Below, piece after piece: positions 23,573 through 28,187 of a DNA stretch of 28,187 nt. Under the pieces are notes generated by a model. That model was not told where the DNA came from and made no database searches. It saw only the letters and a program-made list of their open reading frames with translations. The first letter of the stretch is position 1. Each line of letters opens with the position of its first letter. The stretch comes from an uncultured bacterium (GTDB lineage: Bacteria > Actinomycetota > Actinomycetes > S36-B12): contig CAIVQM010000063.1 of NCBI GenBank assembly GCA_903908025.1, forward strand, positions 1-28,187. The letters run 5' to 3'. Both the position numbers and the translations under genes were made by a program.

Positions 23573-23621
23573 CTTGAGGTTGGTGGCGTTCTGAGAGTCC
23601 CGGAACGCCGCCAACCTCAAG
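23573..23621. terminator. Long bidirectional hairpin between the PIG-L gene and the membrane protein gene
   Basis: Arms 23573-23591 (CTTGAGGTTGGTGGCGTTC) and 23603-23621 pair over 19 positions with one G-U wobble and an 11-base loop. It lies between the ends of two convergent genes and has no U-tract. It has the same type of build as the hairpin at 8451-8516, but its sequence is unrelated. Confidence 0.7.
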
Positions 23622-23631
23622 GTCGACGCAG

Positions 23632-23994
23632 TCAGGAGGCGGTGACGCCAGCGAAGACGGCGACCAGGATGTTGACGAGTGTCAGTGCACCAATGGTTGC
23701 CCACAGGGCAACCTGCGGCGGTGTCTTGCGCTTGCCGATGAAGGCGAGCACCGTGATCACCACGACGATCAGCAGCTTGATCCCGACCACCGGATCATTC
23801 ATCTTCTCGTCGATCGCACCGGACGATGCGATGCCCACCATGACCAGGCCCGTGACGAGCTGCGTCAGCGCACCTTCGAGCATCGTGCGGTTGACGCCCT
23901 TATCCGGCGACGTCATCTGCACCATAAAGCCACCGAGCAGCATGGCCAGGCCGATGAAATGCAGGACGAGGAAAGCGTTGTACACGAACAGCAT
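23632..23994 (-). CDS. Small four-helix membrane protein, 120 aa
   Basis: About four hydrophobic segments (LFVYNAFLVLHFIGLAMLLGGF, GALTQLVTGLVMVGIASSGA, VVGIKLLIVVVITVLAFIG and ATIGALTLVNILVAVFAGV) are separated by short charged loops; HFIGLAMLLGGF in the first resembles heme- or quinone-linked membrane proteins such as DUF2269-like ones, but no family is certain. ATG 23994 is preferred because the end of guaA supplies GGAG 5 bases upstream; the alternative ATG 24006 overlaps guaA. It starts 2 bases after the guaA stop and is therefore probably co-transcribed and translationally coupled with it. Function unknown. Confidence 0.8.
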   Translation of the reverse strand: MLFVYNAFLVLHFIGLAMLLGGFMVQMTSPDKGVNRTMLEGALTQLVTGLVMVGIASSGAIDEKMNDPVVGIKLLIVVVITVLAFIGKRKTPPQVALWATIGALTLVNILVAVFAGVTAS

Positions 23995-23996
23995 GG

Positions 23997-25565
23997 TCAC
24001 TCCCATTCAATGGTGCCGGGCGGCTTCGACGTCACGTCGAGCGTGACGCGATTGACCTCGCGCACTTCGTTGGTGATGCGGGTGGAAATCCGAGCGATCA
24101 GGTCGTAGGGCAGCCGCGACCAGTCGGCCGTCATAGCATCCTCACTCGACACCGGTCGCAGCACGACGGGATGGCCGTAGGTGCGGCCATCGCCCTGCAC
24201 TCCGACGGAACGCACATCGGCGAGCAGCACGACCGGGAACTGCCACACGTCGCGGTCCATGCCAGACGCCGTCAGCTCCTCACGGGCGATGGCGTCGGCC
24301 TCCCGGAGGATCGCCAGGCGCTCCTCGTCGACAGCACCGATGATGCGGATGGCGAGACCCGGACCCGGGAACGGATGACGCCAGACGATCTCGGGCGGCA
24401 GGCCCAGATCGAGCCCCACCTGTCGGACCTCGTCCTTGAACAGTGTCCGCAGCGGCTCGACCAGAGTGAACTGCATATCGTCGGGCAGCCCGCCCACGTT
24501 GTGGTGGCTCTTGATGTTGGCCGTGCCCGTTCCGCCGCCCGACTCGACGACGTCGGGGTAAAGCGTGCCCTGGACCAGGAAGTCGACCTTCTGGCCGTGC
24601 TCCCCCGCGTCGGCGACGATTGAGCGCTCTGCCTCCTCGAATACCCGGATGAACTCGCGGCCGATGATCTTCCGTTTGGTCTCCGGGTCGCTCACGCCTG
24701 CGAGGGCGGTCAGGAACCGCTCGCGTGCATCGACGACCACGAGGTTGATTCCCGTAGCGGCCACGTAGTCGCGCTCGACCTGCTCGGCCTCGCCCTTGCG
24801 CAGCAGTCCATGATCGACGAACACGCAGGTCAACTGGTCACCGACCGCCCGCTGGACCATCGCCGCCGCAACCGCTGAGTCGACGCCACCGGACAGCCCG
24901 CAGATCACGCGACCCGCGCCCACCTGCTCGCGAATCCGGGCGACCTGCTCGTCAATGACGCTGGTCATGGTCCATGACGGCGCGCAGCCCGCGATGTCAT
25001 GCAGGAAGTGCTCGAGGACCTGCTGGCCACTCTCGCTGTGCAGGACCTCGGGGTGGAACTGCACGCCCGCGAGTCGCCGTTCGGCGTCAACGAAGGCCGC
25101 AACCGGCGCACCCTCCGACATCGCCGCAACCTGGAAGCCCGCCGGCGCCTTCGCCACTGAGTCGCCGTGGGACATCCACACGTTCAACTCGGTTGGCAGG
25201 TCAGCGAACAGCGCCCCGGCATCAGTGACGTGCAGGGGTGTCCGGCCGAACTCGCTCAAGCCTGTGCGCGCCACGGTCCCGCCGAGCGCCTGAGCCATGG
25301 CCTGGAACCCGTAGCAGATCCCGAACACCGGGATACCCGTGTCGAACAGGGCCGGATCGAGGTAGGGGGCGCCCGGCGCGTAGACACTCGACGGTCCCCC
25401 GCTGAGGATGACGGCGACAGGACGCCGCGCCACGATCTCGGCCACCGACATGGTGTGGGGCACGATCTCGGAGTACACGTGGGCCTCGCGCACTCGGCGC
25501 GCGATCAGCTGGGCGTACTGCGCGCCGAAGTCGACGACGAGGACGGTGTCGAGGGACGAGGTCAC
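23997..25565 (-). CDS. guaA: GMP synthase (glutamine-hydrolysing), 522 aa
   Basis: Converts XMP to GMP using ATP and glutamine, the last step of guanine nucleotide synthesis. The N-terminal class I glutamine amidotransferase domain has VDFGAQYAQLIARRVRE, GGPSSVY, the nucleophile Cys84 in GICYGFQAM and the FHPEV histidine-glutamate pair. The ATP-pyrophosphatase domain carries the P-loop SGGVDSAVAA. The dimerisation domain ends with the invariant PPGTIEWE. Full length and intact. GTG 25565 has TAGGCT ending 6 bases upstream, consistent with leaderless initiation. Confidence 0.97.
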   Translation of the reverse strand: MTSSLDTVLVVDFGAQYAQLIARRVREAHVYSEIVPHTMSVAEIVARRPVAVILSGGPSSVYAPGAPYLDPALFDTGIPVFGICYGFQAMAQALGGTVARTGLSEFGRTPLHVTDAGALFADLPTELNVWMSHGDSVAKAPAGFQVAAMSEGAPVAAFVDAERRLAGVQFHPEVLHSESGQQVLEHFLHDIAGCAPSWTMTSVIDEQVARIREQVGAGRVICGLSGGVDSAVAAAMVQRAVGDQLTCVFVDHGLLRKGEAEQVERDYVAATGINLVVVDARERFLTALAGVSDPETKRKIIGREFIRVFEEAERSIVADAGEHGQKVDFLVQGTLYPDVVESGGGTGTANIKSHHNVGGLPDDMQFTLVEPLRTLFKDEVRQVGLDLGLPPEIVWRHPFPGPGLAIRIIGAVDEERLAILREADAIAREELTASGMDRDVWQFPVVLLADVRSVGVQGDGRTYGHPVVLRPVSSEDAMTADWSRLPYDLIARISTRITNEVREVNRVTLDVTSKPPGTIEWE

Positions 25566-25571
25566 CCGCCG

Positions 25572-25577
25572 AGCCTA
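25572..25577 (-). promoter_or_regulatory. -10 element of guaA (leaderless start)
   Basis: TAGGCT on the minus strand, 6 bases before the GTG of guaA, located directly after the stop of the CD225-like gene. Confidence 0.45.
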
Positions 25578-25587
25578 TCCATCGGTC

Positions 25588-25875
25588 TCACCGCGAGAAC
25601 GCCCCCAGCAGGACGAAGACGGCTGCGACGGCCAGGTACACCAAGAGGCCAACGACGATGGTGATGATCAGCCACCGCCGCGTCACCCGCGATGCACGCG
25701 CCGCATCGTCGAGGCGGCCCTCAAGAAGGGCCCGATTAGTTCGGAATCCGTAGTAGATGGCCACCAGGCCCAGGGGAAGGAAGCAGGCGATGGCCGCAGC
25801 GACGGACCAGCCCAGATAGGCCCGGGGCGCTCGGGCACCGGACTGCGATTCGGCGGGCGGGGACGGATCAGACAT
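25588..25875 (-). CDS. CD225/dispanin-like two-helix membrane protein, 95 aa
   Basis: A small protein with a polar N-terminus (MSDPSPPAESQSGARAPRA), a first hydrophobic segment (YLGWSVAAAIACFLPLGLVAIYYGFRTN), a charged central loop with the alanine-rich ALLEGRLDDAARASRVTRRW, and a second helix (LIITIVVGLLVYLAVAAVFVLLG). The F-LPLG-VAI-Y...N...G...A..AS...R.W pattern is that of the CD225/dispanin superfamily, common in actinobacteria and often joined to other domains. Function in bacteria is not established. ATG 25875 follows TAGGGT at 7 bases; the frame is open slightly further to 25896. Confidence 0.82.
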   Translation of the reverse strand: MSDPSPPAESQSGARAPRAYLGWSVAAAIACFLPLGLVAIYYGFRTNRALLEGRLDDAARASRVTRRWLIITIVVGLLVYLAVAAVFVLLGAFSR

Positions 25876-25882
25876 CACCAGC

Positions 25883-25888
25883 ACCCTA
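25883..25888 (-). promoter_or_regulatory. -10 element of the CD225-like gene
   Basis: TAGGGT on the minus strand, 7 bases before ATG 25875; leaderless arrangement. Confidence 0.45.
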
Positions 25889-25921
25889 ACGGCCACCCGG
25901 CCACCACCCTCGGCAGGACGG

Positions 25922-27619
25922 TCAGGTGATGCCGACGATGGGCAGCCGAAGGGCGCCAGATGCGGCCTCGGGAACGACCGGGTTGGCCGGTGCCACCGGA
26001 ACGATGCGCTGATACTCGGTGCCCAGGGGCGGTCGGGGGTCGTCCTGCCCCCTGTTGGGCCACAGGGCCATCGCCCGCTCGGCCTGTGCGGTGATGGTCA
26101 GTGAGGGGTTGACCCCCAGGTTCGCCGTGATGGCCGACCCGTCGACAATATGCAGCCCGTCATAGCCATAGACCCGGTGGTAGCCATCGATGACGCCACT
26201 GCTGTCGTCGGCTCCGATCGGGCAGCCGCCGACGAAGTGCGCGGTGACGGCCGCGTCGAAGTTCTCGAAGTGGCTGCCCACCGGGATGCCGTTGATGCGC
26301 TGCGCGAGTCGACGGACGACGTCCTGGGCAACCGGCATGTATGCGGGCGGGGGGTTGGAACCGTCGAGGCGGGTGGTCAGGCCCCATCTGCCCAGTCGCG
26401 ATCGCCGGCCCATCACGGTCAGGGAGTTGTCCGCCGTCTGCATGACCAGGGAGATGATCGACCGCTCGCTCCACTTGCGCACATTCAGCAGCCGGAGGGC
26501 GTCGCGCGGATCCTGCAGGACCTCTGACGCAAACGTCCGCCAGCGCTTCTGTCCCGTTCGGGGAACCGTGAGGATGGTCTGCAACAGCCCCATCGAGTTG
26601 GAGCCCTTGCCGTAGCGGACCGGTTCGACGTGGGTGTGGGGCTCCGGATAGAAGCTCGATGTGATCGCCACACCCTGCGTGAAATCGGTGGCCGTCGTGG
26701 TGGTCACTGCGCCGAGGATCGACTCGGAGTTCGTTCGCGAAAGCCGTCCCAGCACGCTCGACAGCCTCGGCAGGCGACCATCGTCCTTCATGCGATGCAG
26801 CAGCTTCTGTGTGTTGAACGTGCCAGCCGCGACGATGACCTGCTGCGCACTAAGCGTCCGCACACCGCGGCCCCAGGAACCCGTGCGCGTCGTATCGACG
26901 GTGTAGCCGCCACCTTCACGCTCGGCCAGCCCGATGACGGTGGTCATCGGATAGATGCGCGCGCCAGCAGCCTCAGCAAGCGCCAGGTAGTTCTTGGGCA
27001 GCGTGTTCTTCGCATTGTGCCGGCAACCGGTCATGCACTCGCCGCACTCGATGCAGCCGGTGCGCTCCGGCCCGGCACCCCCGAAGAACGGGTCGGGGCG
27101 TGTCACGCCCGGGCCGTCGCCGAAGTACACGCCTACCGGAGTCAGGCGGAACGTATGACCGACACCCATCTCGTCGGCGACCGCCTTCATGACCTCGTCA
27201 CTCGGTGTCATCGTGGGGTTATCGACGACACCCAGCATCCGAGCAGCCTGGTCGTAGTACGGCGCGAGTTCGCCCGACCAGTCGGTGATGTCGCACCACT
27301 GCGGGTCGTCGAAGAACGGCTTGCCCGGAACGTAGAGAGTGTTCGCGTAGACGAGCGAGCCACCACCGACCCCGGCCCCCGCGAGGACCACGACGTCCTT
27401 CAGCACGTGGATGCGCTGGACACCCATCAGCCCGAGCATGGGCGCCCACAGGAAGTCCTTGAGCCGCCATGAGGTCGCCGGCAGGGTTGCATCTGTGAAG
27501 CGCCGGCCCGCCTCCAGCACCCCGACCCGATAGCCCTTCTCCGCCAGGCGGAGGGCCGAGACCGACCCGCCAAAGCCCGAGCCGATGATCAGGACGTCGA
27601 AATCGAATCCGGCAACCAT
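25922..27619 (-). CDS. GMC-family oxidoreductase (cholesterol oxidase/ChoD-like), 565 aa
   Basis: An FAD-dependent oxidoreductase of the GMC family. The dinucleotide-binding motif DVLIIGSGFGGSVSALRLAE begins at residue 8 and VLEAGRR ends the second strand. VVLAGAGVGGGSLVYANTL is the second conserved GMC segment, and the C-terminal VDGSAITANLGVNPSLTITAQAERAM is the FAD/active-site signature. A four-cysteine motif (Cys189, Cys192, Cys195, Cys199; spacing CxxCxxCxxxC) sits in a ferredoxin-like context, TGCIECGECMTGCRHNAKNTL, as in ChoD relatives. The substrate could be a steroid or another alcohol; it is not shown here. ATG 27619 starts 2 bases after the upstream aldehyde dehydrogenase stop, so alcohol and aldehyde oxidation may be coupled. 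Confidence 0.9.
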   Translation of the reverse strand: MVAGFDFDVLIIGSGFGGSVSALRLAEKGYRVGVLEAGRRFTDATLPATSWRLKDFLWAPMLGLMGVQRIHVLKDVVVLAGAGVGGGSLVYANTLYVPGKPFFDDPQWCDITDWSGELAPYYDQAARMLGVVDNPTMTPSDEVMKAVADEMGVGHTFRLTPVGVYFGDGPGVTRPDPFFGGAGPERTGCIECGECMTGCRHNAKNTLPKNYLALAEAAGARIYPMTTVIGLAEREGGGYTVDTTRTGSWGRGVRTLSAQQVIVAAGTFNTQKLLHRMKDDGRLPRLSSVLGRLSRTNSESILGAVTTTTATDFTQGVAITSSFYPEPHTHVEPVRYGKGSNSMGLLQTILTVPRTGQKRWRTFASEVLQDPRDALRLLNVRKWSERSIISLVMQTADNSLTVMGRRSRLGRWGLTTRLDGSNPPPAYMPVAQDVVRRLAQRINGIPVGSHFENFDAAVTAHFVGGCPIGADDSSGVIDGYHRVYGYDGLHIVDGSAITANLGVNPSLTITAQAERAMALWPNRGQDDPRPPLGTEYQRIVPVAPANPVVPEAASGALRLPIVGIT

Positions 27620-27621
27620 GG

Positions 27622-28187
27622 CTACTTGATCCCCACCTTCTTCATCACGGAAAGGGCTCCTGCCAGCGTATTGAGCCACTTCTCATCGGTCATGCCGAAC
27701 TGGGCATCGAACCCGAGGAATCTCTGGGTTGCGATCGTCTGGGGCTCGGTGTACTTCAGCAGGCCCTCGTCACCGTGGCGCCGGCCAAGACCGGAATCGG
27801 CCATACCGCCCATCGGCGACCGCGTACTGCCCCATGACGGCCCGAACGCCTCGTTGATGTTGACGGTGCCTGCGTGGATCCGCGCCGCAATCGTGCGTCC
27901 GGCAGCAGCGTCACGTGTCACCACCACCGCATTCAGGCCATACAGCGAGTCATTGGCCTGCTCGACGGCCTCCTCGTCGGAGGCGACCGGATAGACCGCG
28001 ACGACCGGTCCGAATGTCTCCTCCGAGCACAGGATCATGCCCTCCGACACACCGGTGAGAACCGTGGGCTCGAAGAAGAAGGGGCCGATGTCCGGGCGCG
28101 ACTTCCCGCCCACCACAAGCGTGGCCCCGCGATTCACGGCATCGTCGACATGGGCCTGCACGCGGTCGACCTGTCGCTGGGCGATCA
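27622..28187 (-). CDS. Succinate-semialdehyde dehydrogenase-like aldehyde dehydrogenase (GabD2 type), C-terminal part
   Basis: The last 188 or so residues of an NAD(P)-dependent aldehyde dehydrogenase; the N-terminus and catalytic cysteine lie beyond the right edge. The visible part includes VVGGKSRPDIGPFFFEPTVL, ILCSEETFGPVVAVYPV (conserved EEXFGPV motif), NDSLYGLNAVV, and the C-terminal SPMGGMADSGLGRRHGDEGL with KYTEPQTIATQR, typical of actinobacterial GabD2-type succinate-semialdehyde dehydrogenases. The reading frame stays open to the window end (IAQRQVDRVQ...), so the internal GTG at 28161 is not the start. It is followed after 2 bases by the GMC oxidoreductase. Confidence 0.88.
   Translation of the reverse strand, partial: IAQRQVDRVQAHVDDAVNRGATLVVGGKSRPDIGPFFFEPTVLTGVSEGMILCSEETFGPVVAVYPVASDEEAVEQANDSLYGLNAVVVTRDAAAGRTIAARIHAGTVNINEAFGPSWGSTRSPMGGMADSGLGRRHGDEGLLKYTEPQTIATQRFLGFDAQFGMTDEKWLNTLAGALSVMKKVGIK

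Overview
The window is a GC-rich stretch of an actinobacterial chromosome, with frequent GTG starts and actinobacterial gene order. The block sucC-sucD ... perM-like (DUF6350) ... purN matches the arrangement around perM/purN in mycobacteria. guaA lies beside a ChoD-like GMC oxidoreductase and a GabD2-like aldehyde dehydrogenase. The species cannot be named from sequence alone. No rRNA, tRNA, CRISPR array, insertion sequence or prophage was seen, and no stretch over 300 bases lacks a gene.

Layout. (1) 1-6599, all minus strand: core metabolism. Read in the direction of transcription: a stand-alone B12-binding protein, sucC, sucD, a TauE/SafE permease, an SDR oxidoreductase, a PerM/DUF6350 membrane protein, another membrane protein, and the start of purN. 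(2) 6708-8497, plus strand: an NADPH-dependent FMN reductase, a single-domain Lrp/AsnC ligand-binding protein and a lipase. The block ends in a long hairpin facing pcrA. (3) 8524-12872, minus strand: the UvrD/PcrA helicase and a secreted VanY/M15-like protein with three beta-rich repeats. (4) 12960-23559, both strands: a cell-surface glycan region. It has two sulfotransferases, a broken sulfatase, a GT2-TagF fusion, an ABC-2 polysaccharide exporter whose ATPase subunit has lost its catalytic motifs, a GT4 glycosyltransferase, a second TagF-like enzyme and a PIG-L/LmbE deacetylase. (5) 23632-28187, minus strand: GabD2-like aldehyde dehydrogenase (partial), GMC oxidoreductase, a CD225/dispanin-like protein, guaA and a small membrane protein.

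The glycan region looks like machinery for a phosphopolyol-type or otherwise phosphate-linked surface polymer that is exported by ABC-2 and possibly sulfated; this is inference from families. Its two oddest members are an ABC ATPase with no intact Walker A, Walker B, signature or H-loop, and a sulfatase with an internal deletion plus frameshift.

A signal across the window is promoter architecture. At least eleven gene starts have a TAnnnT hexamer exactly 6 or 7 bases before the GTG/ATG, as expected for leaderless mRNAs. Several other genes (sucC, the B12 protein, the TagF-like gene, the ABC ATPase, the sulfatase, the membrane gene after guaA) instead carry clear Shine-Dalgarno sequences. In two cases the stop codon of the upstream gene is part of the -10 hexamer.
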